Source: Clostridiales bacterium
GTDB taxonomy: Bacteria > Bacillota > Clostridia > Oscillospirales > Oscillospiraceae
NCBI GenBank assembly: GCA_004558025.1
Contig: SFEG01000001.1
Location: 167,181-231,180, forward strand
Direction: 5' to 3'
DNA: 64,000 nt
Made by a program: the position numbers and the translations under genes. Positions 51,859 through 59,891 of the stretch are shown piece after piece. The notes beneath the pieces are model-generated. The model ran no database searches, was not told the origin of the DNA, and saw only the letters and a list, made by a program, of their open reading frames with translations. Each line of letters starts with the position of its first letter. Within the stretch, counting starts at the first letter, position 1.

Positions 51859-52200
51859 CTACACTAATCTTGCGTCTATGAGTCGGCAGTATTTTGAGCC
51901 GTTTTCTTCATACAGATCAAATGTTCCGACGACGGATATATAGTCTCCTCGCTCGGGATAATCGTCAGGATAGGTCTTATCCCCCGCCAGCACGAATTCA
52001 AGCCCCTGTGAGCAGCAGCCGGTCGCGTCCGCGATTACGCAGGCATAATACAGCTGCTCCTCATTCGGCGTACCGTCGGGATTGGTTCCGCAGTAAAGCC
52101 CGAACTGCCCGTCCATTTTTACTGTTTTGCCGACATATTCCTCGGGAGTTACCATCATGTTGTATACCTCCGAATACACCATAGTGCTGCTAAGCTGTGT
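51859..52200 (-). pseudogene. C-terminal part of a secreted lipoprotein associated with zinc loci
   Basis: Minus strand, frame open after a TAA near 52242 and ending at 51859. The conserved part starts LSSTMVYSEVYNMMVTPEEY and continues with YVGKTVKMDGQF, YYACVIADATGCCSQG and FVLAGDKTYPDDYP. No signal peptide or ribosome site is present: the ATG at 52182 lies inside the conserved block. As I recall the family, members carry an N-terminal lipoprotein signal and often lie near zinc ABC transporters; this is from memory, not a search. The fragment is joined directly to a piece of znuA in another frame. Confidence 0.6.
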
Positions 52201-52202
52201 AA

Positions 52203-52435
52203 CGGGAAACGGTCGCCAAACAGAACGGTCTTATAGGGCGCAGTGTCTATGGCTGTCTGATAATCTGCGTCAAGGGCAGACAGCTTTTTGATGTAAGCGG
52301 AAGTGTTGGCAGCGTAGGCGTCCTTATTGTCGGGGTCAATCTGCTGTAACGCACCGGAGATCGCGCCGCAAAGTGTTTAGGCATTTTTCAGAGAGAGCCA
52401 AAGAGGGCAAGCAGCATTGCAGTTATCTTTTTCAT
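52203..52435 (-). pseudogene. Relic of a zinc/manganese ABC-transporter substrate-binding protein (ZnuA-like)
   Basis: From an ATG at 52435 with GGAGG upstream, 14 codons read KKITAMLLALFGSL after Met, a lipoprotein-type signal, then TGA at 52388-52390. After a gap of a few bases another frame gives a ZnuA core from about 52376 to 52203: ALQQIDPDNKDAYAAN, SAYIKKLSALDADYQTAID, then PYKTVLFGDRFP. FGDRFP is the usual end of the central ZnuA block. The first half of the mature protein and all after FGDRFP are missing, so this is a double-deleted relic. Confidence 0.65.
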
Positions 52436-52488
52436 AGGTTGTATTTACCTCCAGATTATTATAAGAACTTAAAAATGGGCGCAAAAAT

Positions 52489-52547
52489 ACAAGGGTAACG
52501 GCAACGCCGCAAAAGCCTATCATAAAACGGATAGACTTCACCCTTGT
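52489..52547 (-). other. Nested inverted repeat downstream of the small Cys-rich membrane gene
   Basis: ACAAGGGT/ACCCTTGT (52489-52496, 52540-52547) encloses CTATC/GATAG (52517-52521, 52530-52534). On the minus strand the outer arm is followed by ATTTTTGCG, so it may be a terminator of the 52565 gene, or a leftover of the rearrangement that produced the neighbouring relic. This and the ZnuA relic account for 52183-52564; nothing else is visible there. Confidence 0.45.
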
Positions 52548-52564
52548 AAAAAGTCCTTATTTTT

Positions 52565-52861
52565 TTAATCCGAAAGCTTCACCTTGAGCGATACCAGAGT
52601 GCAGAATATTGAGGAGCCGACAGTGTTAGAGATCCCTCCGCACAGGACGCACAAGAGTGCGGCGGCAAAAAGCACAGGGCAAGCGATCAGAAGAACACTT
52701 CTGAGTGTGTGCTGGCATACGCTTATCTGATAGCAGATCTGACAGTCGCTGCCTATACAGTCATGATTAGACTCCTCTGCAATGTAAACCATGGAAAAGA
52801 GCATAACGAATACAAACGCCACGGCGACAAAAAGCGCTGCGGCTCTTTTTTTGTTTGTCAT
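52565..52861 (-). CDS. Small Cys-rich membrane protein of zinc-uptake loci
   Basis: 98 aa from the ATG at 52861, with GGGAGG 8 nt upstream. One membrane helix (about 7-27) is followed by ESNHDCIGSDCQICYQI near 30-46, a His/Cys cluster that looks metal-binding. A second hydrophobic stretch (about 58-82) and a short tail complete it. Small proteins with HDCxGxDCxIC are common beside zinc ABC transporters and Fur-type regulators in Clostridia (recalled, not searched). It has its own promoter and is intact, whereas the downstream znuA is broken. Function is unproven. Confidence 0.65.
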   Translation of the reverse strand: MTNKKRAAALFVAVAFVFVMLFSMVYIAEESNHDCIGSDCQICYQISVCQHTLRSVLLIACPVLFAAALLCVLCGGISNTVGSSIFCTLVSLKVKLSD

Positions 52862-52933
52862 TACGCTCACCTCCCTGTGGTCAACACGCTGTTATCATGC
52901 GGCAAATGAAAAACTCATCCGCTGTCGGCAAAT

Positions 52934-52962
52934 AATATACGCTTGTATGTTTCGTTTGTCAA
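52934..52962 (-). promoter_or_regulatory. Sigma-A promoter of the small Cys-rich membrane gene
   Basis: Minus strand: TTGACA (52962-52957), 17 bp, TATATT (52939-52934), leader about 65 nt. No clear Zur box was seen. Confidence 0.6.
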
Positions 52963-52981
52963 ACAGGATCTGTTAACAATT

Positions 52982-53758
52982 TCATCCCCGAGTTTTTATA
53001 TCATGCAGAAATCTGCGATTATATTTCATGCTCGCATAGCGCGTGATGCGGTCAATGTATATCGGGTCATAAGCCCCGCCGACCGCGCCGACAATGGGTA
53101 TGCCCTGCAAAAATTTCATATACAAAAGCTCGCCGGACAGGCCCTCAGCCGCTATGCGGACCTCTGTTTTCATCGTCTCCGCGTCGGGCTCTGCCCCGTG
53201 CTCGATGAAATAATTCACCCTCTCATCGGCTGCCTTGAACTCATCCCCATAGCGCAGAGCCGTGCCTATCACGAGCAGAATGAAATATTTTTCATCCATT
53301 TTATCATAATCGTAGCCATAGCCGAGCGATATCTCGTAAATGCTTTTTAAAAGCATAGCAGTGAACACCGGGATATCGGGTATACCGACGCCAACGAGCC
53401 CCATGCCGATGCCGGAGATGCCCGAGAGCACCGTGTTCTTTGCTTTTCGCACCGCCGAGCCCTGCGACGCGTCGCGTAGGGCTCGCTTTGTCGGGTTATT
53501 CTCGGCGATAATTCGCCGCACGCGGCTGCTGCGCTCGATATCGCGGCGGTTATAGGTCTTTTCTATAACTCCCGTACCCTTTGCAAAAACAAGCTCAAAG
53601 GCTTTGGCGAAGCCCTCATCAAGCGTAAATTTAAGCTTGGCGGGTACTTTGGCCTGCAAAAGGCTGTTCAGGCGGCTGTCGCCTCGCTTTGCGCGCTCAT
53701 CAATATATTTTCTCTCGGCGGCAAGCTGCTTTTGCCACTCGCGTTCAAAATCGTTCAT
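52982..53758 (-). CDS. EcsC-family protein
   Basis: 258 aa from the ATG at 53758, with AAGGAG 8 nt upstream (an in-frame start at 53800 lacks one). The family pattern GISGIGMGLVGVGIPDIPVFTAMLLKSIYEISLGYGYDY lies near 112-150 (position only), with a Gly-rich hydrophobic segment that may associate with the membrane, and a basic N-terminal helix. EcsC is linked to ABC exporters in Bacillus but its biochemical role is unclear. It stands alone here. Confidence 0.82.
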   Translation of the reverse strand: MNDFEREWQKQLAAERKYIDERAKRGDSRLNSLLQAKVPAKLKFTLDEGFAKAFELVFAKGTGVIEKTYNRRDIERSSRVRRIIAENNPTKRALRDASQGSAVRKAKNTVLSGISGIGMGLVGVGIPDIPVFTAMLLKSIYEISLGYGYDYDKMDEKYFILLVIGTALRYGDEFKAADERVNYFIEHGAEPDAETMKTEVRIAAEGLSGELLYMKFLQGIPIVGAVGGAYDPIYIDRITRYASMKYNRRFLHDIKTRG

Positions 53759-53805
53759 TGTCTCAGCTCCTTTTTCCCGATTATACAATACACAGAGCAA
53801 AAAGA

Positions 53806-53831
53806 AAAGGCCGGTTTGAACACCGGCCTTT
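53806..53831 (-). terminator. Intrinsic terminator of the alanine symporter gene
   Basis: AAGGCCGGT/ACCGGCCTT (53807-53815, 53822-53830) with T-rich tail TTCTTTTT on the minus strand, 18 nt past the stop. Confidence 0.88.
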
Positions 53832-53848
53832 ATAATAAAGCTATGAAC

Positions 53849-55273
53849 TTATCGGTCTTCCCAGCATTCGGTCTTGCCCTCAAGGCCGATACTCGAAGAT
53901 TTGAAAACGGGATCCTTGCCATCCTTGCGCTGCGCCATATAGTCCTTGAGCGCAGCGAGAGCGGGCTTTGCTGTGATAATGATAACGGGAACGTTTATGA
54001 CGACCATGAAGCCCTGGAGCATATCGGCAGTATCCCAAACGATAGCGGCAGACAGCAGTGCTCCGGCGAAAACGAGCGCGGTGGCTATCAGGCGGAAGAT
54101 GAGCATGAACGTTTTCGACGGGGTGCGCTTGAGGATAAACCTAAGGCAGCCCTCGGTGTAATAGTAATTGCCGATGAGGGTCGTGAAGGCAAACAGGCTC
54201 ATTGCAACGGCTATGAATATAGGGCCGAAATCACCCAGTGCCATCTGCATGGACTGCTGTACATAGGCAGCGCCGGCCGCTTCCTCGGTGAGGCCCTCGG
54301 GATTTGCGCACATGCACATCATAGCGGTCGCCGTACACACGAGCAGAGTGTCGATAAATACGGACAGCATCTGAACAAGCCCCTGCTTTACGGGGTGGGA
54401 TACATCTGCGGAGGCCGCCGCGTTGGGCGCCGAGCCCATACCGGCTTCGTTGGAGTAAAGGCCGCGCTTGATACCCCACATCATGCAGGAGCCTGCAAAG
54501 CCGCCGAATATTGCCTTGAAGTCAAACGCCGCGGCGAATATGTTCTTGAGCACCAGGGGCAGAGTCGTTATGTTCATGATGACGACGATAAGGGATACGA
54601 TTATGTACAGAAGTCCCATTGCCGGAACGAGAACGCCGGTGATGTTCGTAAGGCTCTTGCCGCCGCCGAGGACGCAGACCGCGAACAAAACGGCAAGGAT
54701 AGCGCCGATGACGATCGGGGTCGTGGTCTTATCGTAGAAGCTGAAGGTCTTGAAGGTATCCTGGGTGTTGAAGGATGCCAGCATATTGTAGCCGACAACA
54801 TAGGTCAGGATGAGGATAACGGCAAAGACAACGCCCAGCCAGCGCTGCTTGAGCGCGTTCTGCATGTAGTATGAAGGGCCGCCGTAGTAGCTGCCGTCGG
54901 GATCCTTGTGCTTATAGATCTGCGCAAGGGTTGACTCTATAAACGCGGAGGCGCCGCCGAGAATGGCGGTTATCCACATCCAGAAGATAGCTCCGAAGCC
55001 GCCGAGGCAGATAGCCGTGGAGACACCGATGATGTTGCCCGTGCCGACGCGCGATGCCGTCGATACCATAAGAGCACCGAACGAGGAGACCGATCTCTTA
55101 TCCTTCGGCTTTTCGCTGACTACCCTTATTGATTCGCCGAACAGGCGGATCTGCAGGAGGCCGGTGCGCACGGTGAAGTAAAGTCCTGCCGCCACGAGGA
55201 ACAGCGGAACTATATACGGCTTATACAAAAAGCCGCTTATTGCGTTTATAACGCCGTGTATCGCTTCGATCAT
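53849..55273 (-). CDS. Sodium:alanine (glycine) symporter, AGCS family
   Basis: 474 aa, about 11 membrane helices. It carries the family motif FGALMVSTASRVGTGNIIGVSTAICLGGFGAIFWMWITA near 66-104 (position only), including GTGNIxGV, and GIKRGLYSNEAGMGSAPNAAA near 277. It imports alanine or glycine with Na+. The start at 55273 is preceded by GAGAGAGG. It is a single-gene unit with its own promoter (55327-55355), and an exact 0A box lies in the leader. Confidence 0.93.
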   Translation of the reverse strand: MIEAIHGVINAISGFLYKPYIVPLFLVAAGLYFTVRTGLLQIRLFGESIRVVSEKPKDKRSVSSFGALMVSTASRVGTGNIIGVSTAICLGGFGAIFWMWITAILGGASAFIESTLAQIYKHKDPDGSYYGGPSYYMQNALKQRWLGVVFAVILILTYVVGYNMLASFNTQDTFKTFSFYDKTTTPIVIGAILAVLFAVCVLGGGKSLTNITGVLVPAMGLLYIIVSLIVVIMNITTLPLVLKNIFAAAFDFKAIFGGFAGSCMMWGIKRGLYSNEAGMGSAPNAAASADVSHPVKQGLVQMLSVFIDTLLVCTATAMMCMCANPEGLTEEAAGAAYVQQSMQMALGDFGPIFIAVAMSLFAFTTLIGNYYYTEGCLRFILKRTPSKTFMLIFRLIATALVFAGALLSAAIVWDTADMLQGFMVVINVPVIIITAKPALAALKDYMAQRKDGKDPVFKSSSIGLEGKTECWEDR

Positions 55274-55300
55274 TCTTTAAATACCTCTCTCATCTGTTAT

Positions 55301-55309
55301 TTTGTCGAA
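55301..55309. promoter_or_regulatory. Exact Spo0A box (TTTGTCGAA) in the symporter leader
   Basis: TTTGTCGAA equals the 0A-box consensus. It is 18-25 bp downstream of the -10 of the symporter promoter, where bound Spo0A would block transcription. A single 9-bp match could be chance. Confidence 0.4.
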
Positions 55310-55326
55310 TATTTCGCGATGTTTAC

Positions 55327-55355
55327 ATTATAGACATACTTATGCGCAATTGCAA
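55327..55355 (-). promoter_or_regulatory. Sigma-A promoter of the alanine symporter
   Basis: Minus strand: TTGCAA (55355-55350), 17 bp, TATAAT (55332-55327). Leader of about 45 nt. Confidence 0.6.
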
Positions 55356-55438
55356 GCATTTATGCCTATAAACTTGCCGCTTTCGCACATATTTAAGTGC
55401 AGTTTTAAAAACACTCTCGTCCGCGCACTACCGCTTGC

Positions 55439-55467
55439 TTGTTATTCACGGGCAATGATGATATAAT
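55439..55467 (+). promoter_or_regulatory. Sigma-A promoter of the MFS gene
   Basis: TTGTTA (55439-55444), 17 bp, TATAAT (55462-55467), leader about 32 nt to the ATG at 55506. Confidence 0.6.
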
Positions 55468-55505
55468 ATTTGCCGCAAAAATCGTCTTAAAAGGGCATTA
55501 AGAGC

Positions 55506-56705
55506 ATGAATTTATCCGAAAAGAAGCTTAATACAGACTATTCTCTCCTGCAGATCGCATACTGGGTCACAAGTGCCGTGGTTTTCTGCTTTACGACCGT
55601 GTTTCTTCAGTTTCGCGGCTATTCAAATTACGAGATTGGCATCGTGTTCGCCTTAGGCAACGTCATAGGCTTTGTCATTCAGCCTCTCATCGCAGGCTAT
55701 GTCGACCGCAGCAATCGCCGGACCCTGCTCAGGTGCATACGGATAACGGCCGTTCTCTCGGCTCTTCTCATGCTGGCCGTGTATCTCCTGCCGTCGGGCA
55801 GCGCTTCGCTCATCGGGATCTATGCCCTGCTGGTCGCGGGAAACACGCTGCTCAATCCACTGTGCATCTCGCTGAGCTTTTACATTGAAAGCTGGGGCTG
55901 CGGCATTAATTTCAGCCGCGCGAGGGCGCTTGGCTCGCTGTCGTATGCAGCATGCAATGTTATTCTCGGCGTGCTCGTACAGCGCGTGAGCGAAAACGCC
56001 GTGCCGATGACGCTGATATTGTTTTCGACGTTGCTTGGTCTGGCGACCGTGCTGTTTGTTCCCGGCGACAGGGCGCATCGCGCCGCAAGCCCCGCAGTTC
56101 GGCAAGCAAGCCCCGAGAGCAACAAGACGAGCGGGCTGATAGAGTTTGCGCGTGGAAACAGGCGCTTTATGCTGTTTCTCCTCGGCACAGCGACGCTGTA
56201 TTTTACTCACGGCATGATCGGCAACTTCATGATAGAGTTTATCCGCAATATAGGCGGCGGCAGCGCGGATATGGGGAATGTGCTCGCCTTTATGACAGTC
56301 GTGGAGGTGCCGGTTATGCTGCTGTTCAAGCGGCTGACAAAGCGCTTTAAGTGCTCCTCCCTGCTGCGGTTTGCGGTCATCATGTTCTCGGTCAAGGAGC
56401 TCATGATATATCTGGCATCAAGCCTGCCCGCTCTGTACGCGGCCGAGGCGCTTCAGGCTTTCTCCTTTGCGCTTTTCGTTCCGGCATCGGTACGGTATGT
56501 TGACGAGGTCATAGCAAAACACAACGCAGTCAAGGGGCAGGCCTTCGTTACCGCGATGATGACGCTCGGCAGCATATTTGCAAGCTATATAGGCGGCCTT
56601 CTGCTGGATACCTCGACGCCGAAGTTCACGCTGCTTGTCGGCGTTATCGTCTCCGCCGTCGGAACGCTCATCATGCTCGGCGCGATACAGCCGACAGAAA
56701 AGTAA
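55506..56705 (+). CDS. Major facilitator superfamily transporter
   Basis: 399 aa with 12 membrane helices in two halves. The loop 2-3 motif is weak (GYVDRSNRRTLLR near 63-75, resembling GxxxDRxxRR). The shape resembles the nucleoside or oligosaccharide:H+ symporter branch (LacY/NupG-like), with FVPASVRYVDEVIAKHNAVKGQA near 318 similar to that group. Substrate unknown. It is a single gene between a divergent symporter and a convergent membrane operon. Confidence 0.8.
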   Translation: MNLSEKKLNTDYSLLQIAYWVTSAVVFCFTTVFLQFRGYSNYEIGIVFALGNVIGFVIQPLIAGYVDRSNRRTLLRCIRITAVLSALLMLAVYLLPSGSASLIGIYALLVAGNTLLNPLCISLSFYIESWGCGINFSRARALGSLSYAACNVILGVLVQRVSENAVPMTLILFSTLLGLATVLFVPGDRAHRAASPAVRQASPESNKTSGLIEFARGNRRFMLFLLGTATLYFTHGMIGNFMIEFIRNIGGGSADMGNVLAFMTVVEVPVMLLFKRLTKRFKCSSLLRFAVIMFSVKELMIYLASSLPALYAAEALQAFSFALFVPASVRYVDEVIAKHNAVKGQAFVTAMMTLGSIFASYIGGLLLDTSTPKFTLLVGVIVSAVGTLIMLGAIQPTEK

Positions 56706-56736
56706 AAAAACGCCCGGTTCTTGCGAACCGGGCTTT
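56704..56736 (-). terminator. Intrinsic terminator, mainly for the minus-strand membrane operon
   Basis: GCCCGGTTC/GAACCGGGC (56712-56720, 56725-56733), loop of 4 nt, with T7 on the minus strand; on the plus strand the tail is TTTACTG. It also serves the MFS gene. Confidence 0.88.
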
Positions 56737-56741
56737 ACTGT

Positions 56742-57071
56742 TTATTGCACCAGCAAAAAAGCGCCGAGGCATATCGCGGCGATACCGAAAAGCTTCTGCA
56801 CCGTCACCTTTTCATGCAGCAAAAGAGCCGAGAGGATAAGCGACCAGACATAGGTCAGAGAGGTCAACGGATACACTATGGAATATGAATAGCCGCGCAG
56901 AAGATATATATTCAGCAATGCTCCCGCGAGATAAAAAAGGCCGCCGAGCCAAATCTGCGGCGTCGTGACAAGGCTTTTAAGCTCACTTACCTTCGCCGAG
57001 CCGCGCTTTAAAAACAGCGCTCCGAGCGAGCCGAAAAGAGTCATGACCAAGACAGATAATATGAGCTTCAT
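56742..57071 (-). CDS. SMR/EamA-like small membrane protein (flippase subunit, ArnF-like)
   Basis: 109 aa, four predicted helices, of the DMT superfamily small group. TLFGSLGALFLKRGSAK near 11 and YVWSLILSALLLHEKVTVQKLFG near 75-97 (position only) carry the conserved Glu and helix pattern. It pairs with the overlapping upstream gene (ATGA), as ArnE/ArnF do when flipping a polyprenyl-phosphate sugar. Together with the UbiA gene it suggests a lipid-linked pentose, although drug efflux cannot be excluded. Confidence 0.72.
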   Translation of the reverse strand: MKLILSVLVMTLFGSLGALFLKRGSAKVSELKSLVTTPQIWLGGLFYLAGALLNIYLLRGYSYSIVYPLTSLTYVWSLILSALLLHEKVTVQKLFGIAAICLGAFLLVQ

Positions 57072-57418
57072 TTCTTCACCTCGCCGCGTACTATCAGCAC
57101 AAGCCCCGCAATGATGACCATAACTCCAAGCACCTTTGATGCCGACAGCGATTCACGGAAAACCGCGCTTCCGATGAAAAGCGAGAGCACATACCCGGCG
57201 CCGAGTATCGGGTGGAGCACCGAGAGCTCACCGTAGCGCAGGGCTATTATCATAAGCAGCGCACCGACCGCGTACAGCGCAAAGCCGCCGATAAGCGGCA
57301 GAAGCACTCCGCCTGCCGACAGCTTCCATAGCATCTGCCCGAGGCAGGTCGACAGCGAGGACAGGAGCATGAGCGCCACGCCGCGCATGATCGGATTTTT
57401 CGATATTTTATCCTTCAT
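57068..57418 (-). CDS. SMR/EamA-like small membrane protein (flippase subunit, ArnE-like)
   Basis: 116 aa, four predicted helices. LSSLSTCLGQMLWKLSAGG near 19 and SVLHPILGAGYVLSLFIGSAVFRESLSASKV near 67-97 (position only) match small DMT flippase subunits. It overlaps its partner by 4 nt and begins 3 nt after UbiA, so the two subunits are co-made. The heterodimer idea rests on pairing and size. Confidence 0.72.
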   Translation of the reverse strand: MKDKISKNPIMRGVALMLLSSLSTCLGQMLWKLSAGGVLLPLIGGFALYAVGALLMIIALRYGELSVLHPILGAGYVLSLFIGSAVFRESLSASKVLGVMVIIAGLVLIVRGEVKK

Positions 57419-57421
57419 CGG

Positions 57422-58273
57422 CTACACCAGATACAGCAGAACGACCGTCAGTATCGCAAAGGCCGCTATGAGCGCGAGCAGCACCTTATCCTGAAAAATG
57501 ACCTCTATCGGGTCGCCGTCGGAGTTGCCGTCAATTGTAAGGTAGTATTTAAGGCACAGGCAGATTACCAGCGGAACTGTCCAAATAAGGTGCGTCTGTG
57601 CGTTCGCCGTGTCCGCCGTCCAGAGCGAATAGAATACAATGGCCAGGGTAAGGCAGATATTCATATTCTTGTCCAGGAATTCATTATTGTAATATTTAAT
57701 CACCTTGCGCGTCGTGCCGCTTTGCCGGCGCAGCTCACCGCGTCGCTTGCCGAGAGCAAGATAGAAGGAAACTGACACGACCGTTAGATACAGCCAATTT
57801 GAGATAACTATACCCGTTACCGCCGAGCCGAGCAGCACGCGAAGAAGAAAGCCCGAAACAAGCAGCGCAACATCAAGGATCGGAACATTCTTAAGACCAA
57901 AGCTGTAGCCAAGGTTAACGACGAAGTACGCTGCCATGCACGCCCACCCATTTAGCGGAAAGTGCATCAGTACGCAGATTGCTGTCGCCGCGGCGAAAAG
58001 CACAGCGGCAATGACAAGCGCCGAATGAATGCTGACCGCTCCGCTTGCTATGGGGCGCTTGCACTTTGTCGGGTGTCGTCGATCTGACTCGACGTCCCGA
58101 ACATCGTTTATAATATAGATAAATGACGAAAGCAGGCAGAATGCCGCGAAGCCAGCAGCAGCCTTTATGAGCAGCTGCCCTTCAAAAAAGCGCCCGCTGA
58201 AAAACAGCGGCAGCAATACCAGCACATTTTTCAAATAATGCTTTGGCCGGAGAAGTCTGATATAATCTTTCAT
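57422..58273 (-). CDS. UbiA-family prenyltransferase, decaprenyl-phosphate phosphoribosyltransferase type
   Basis: 283 aa, about nine membrane helices. The first Asp-rich motif is NDVRDVESDRRHPTKCKRP near 55-73, the exact pattern of DPPR synthase (Mycobacterium Rv3806c), which transfers phosphoribose from PRPP to a polyprenyl phosphate. LGKRRGELR near 173 and FQDKVLLALI near 258 also fit. It sits between a GT-C-like protein and two SMR subunits, one operon. The product would be polyprenyl-phospho-5-phosphoribose. Other UbiA prenyl acceptors are less likely given the HPTKCKRP element. Confidence 0.8.
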   Translation of the reverse strand: MKDYIRLLRPKHYLKNVLVLLPLFFSGRFFEGQLLIKAAAGFAAFCLLSSFIYIINDVRDVESDRRHPTKCKRPIASGAVSIHSALVIAAVLFAAATAICVLMHFPLNGWACMAAYFVVNLGYSFGLKNVPILDVALLVSGFLLRVLLGSAVTGIVISNWLYLTVVSVSFYLALGKRRGELRRQSGTTRKVIKYYNNEFLDKNMNICLTLAIVFYSLWTADTANAQTHLIWTVPLVICLCLKYYLTIDGNSDGDPIEVIFQDKVLLALIAAFAILTVVLLYLV

Positions 58274-58282
58274 TAGGCTACC

Positions 58283-59719
58283 TCATTCCCCTGTGTTCCG
58301 CGCGGCAAATATTATCTTCAGGTCGCCGGGGACATCGTAATAATAGGCATATTCCATCTTGCAGCTGTCGGCATCCCAAAGCCAACTGCCGTCTTCATAG
58401 GCAGGCACCGTCACTTCCCTATCGCCGCGGGCAAGAGCATCCTCTATCAGCTCGCGCTGCTGCATATCGGTCTTGTGAAGCGGATAATAGATCGTCGCCA
58501 AAAGTGCCGCTGTTCCGACAAACATGCACAGGCAGAGCGGGCAGGTATGTCTGAAGCTGAGCTTGAGGCCGCTCAAAAGGCTGAGTGCAACAGCCAGCAG
58601 GAAAACGTATGACACGTACAGGCAGCGCGGGCCTATTGGGTTTACGAACAGAAGCGGGAATGCCGCGCACAACGCAGCCAGCATAAAATACATTGCTTTT
58701 CCGCACACCTGACCCGTCCTGCGAACTATCGCCGCGGCGCTGAGAGCAAACCAGGCAAGGCAGATAAGCGCCGTAACAATATCGCTCCACTCTCCGAGCA
58801 GCAGGCAGGCACAGCATGCAAGCATTGCCGCAAGGCAAATGACATCAGTCGTTTTCGGCTTTGAGCGAACAATGTACACCCCGAGCAGGGCGGTTATCGA
58901 ACAGTAAAGCACCGGACAACCGGCAAGCAGACTGCGGAACACCGTTGCGCAATTATTGCGAGCCGTCATGATCAGTCCGCGCAGGCCGTTTGTCGCGCCG
59001 ACCTGATAGCTGCCGCCATGCAGAAGCATGTCCAAATATGACGGCGAAGCGAGCAGCAGCACGGCGCCAAGCAGCGCGCCGATAAAATAGCACACAAGTA
59101 CGGCCGAAAGCCTTTTATGCCGCACAAGCTGAAGAACATTCAATATGCCTGCAGCGCAAAGCACATAAAACGTGATATTTTCAACAAAAAGCTGGGACGC
59201 AAAGCCAAGGAAGAACAGCGCGGCGCAGCGAGCCTTACCCGCATTTATCTCCTGCCACGCAAAAACCTCCGGCATGAGCGCCAATGCACCCAAAGCCAAG
59301 ACTACCGGCGGAACATAGTTGAAATACCCCGCCGCCCACGGATATATCTCACGAAACATTTCACGCGGCAGCGCGATAACGGCAGCGGCACACAGCAGCA
59401 GTCCGGAGGCTTTGCGCAGACCCGAAACGCGGGCAAGCAGCGCGATAAGCCCAAATGTGATAAGGGTGCGCATAATGTCCCGCACTATCGGACGGCTGCC
59501 GGCGGTGTATGCAAGGACATTGCCGAGGATGCGGCCGTTTGTCGTGCTCCATTTCCGGGCGACCGTCCGCACCAGGTCTCCCACGCCGCCCAGTGACGCG
59601 CCCAGGCTCTCGCGGAACCAGTCGTCTCCCGTGAGCGGGAAAATGCTGAAAAGGGCAAAAAGAACCGCAGCCAGGAGCATAGCGGTGGAATAATACTGTA
59701 TTTTGAAACGTCTTGACAT
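58283..59719 (-). CDS. Multi-pass membrane protein of the DUF6056/GT-C-like type
   Basis: 478 aa from the ATG at 59719, with GAGG 8 nt upstream; earlier in-frame ATGs at 59725 and 59749 are less well placed. About 11-12 helices, with a first outer loop holding DDWFRESLG near 32-40 (GT-C enzymes keep an acidic residue here) and NGRILGNVL near 60. The C-terminus is a soluble acidic stretch (DREVTVPAYEDGSWLWD). Similar proteins occur in polysaccharide and teichoic-acid loci. It is first in the operon with UbiA and the SMR pair, so a glycosyltransferase using polyprenyl-phosphopentose is an inference. Confidence 0.65.
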   Translation of the reverse strand: MSRRFKIQYYSTAMLLAAVLFALFSIFPLTGDDWFRESLGASLGGVGDLVRTVARKWSTTNGRILGNVLAYTAGSRPIVRDIMRTLITFGLIALLARVSGLRKASGLLLCAAAVIALPREMFREIYPWAAGYFNYVPPVVLALGALALMPEVFAWQEINAGKARCAALFFLGFASQLFVENITFYVLCAAGILNVLQLVRHKRLSAVLVCYFIGALLGAVLLLASPSYLDMLLHGGSYQVGATNGLRGLIMTARNNCATVFRSLLAGCPVLYCSITALLGVYIVRSKPKTTDVICLAAMLACCACLLLGEWSDIVTALICLAWFALSAAAIVRRTGQVCGKAMYFMLAALCAAFPLLFVNPIGPRCLYVSYVFLLAVALSLLSGLKLSFRHTCPLCLCMFVGTAALLATIYYPLHKTDMQQRELIEDALARGDREVTVPAYEDGSWLWDADSCKMEYAYYYDVPGDLKIIFAARNTGE

Positions 59720-59839
59720 CGTCATATCCTCATTCGCGGCAACTGTCATATATCCGCGCGAAAGCGCTGCCGCCGCGACAAATTATACCTGATATTATGG
59801 ATATATTCAAGTTTTTATGGATAAAATGTCCGAACAATA

Positions 59840-59877
59840 ATATGCACCTCCAAGGCTTTCATCTTGGAGGTGCATAT
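59840..59877 (-). terminator. Perfect 15-bp hairpin between the ceramidase and GT-C genes
   Basis: Arms ATATGCACCTCCAAG and CTTGGAGGTGCATAT (59840-59854, 59863-59877), loop of 8 nt, no mismatch. It lies 15 nt downstream of the ceramidase stop. There is no clear T run, so it may be a terminator aided by stability, or an mRNA 3'-end protector. Confidence 0.6.
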
Positions 59878-59891
59878 AAATCAAAGAATTT

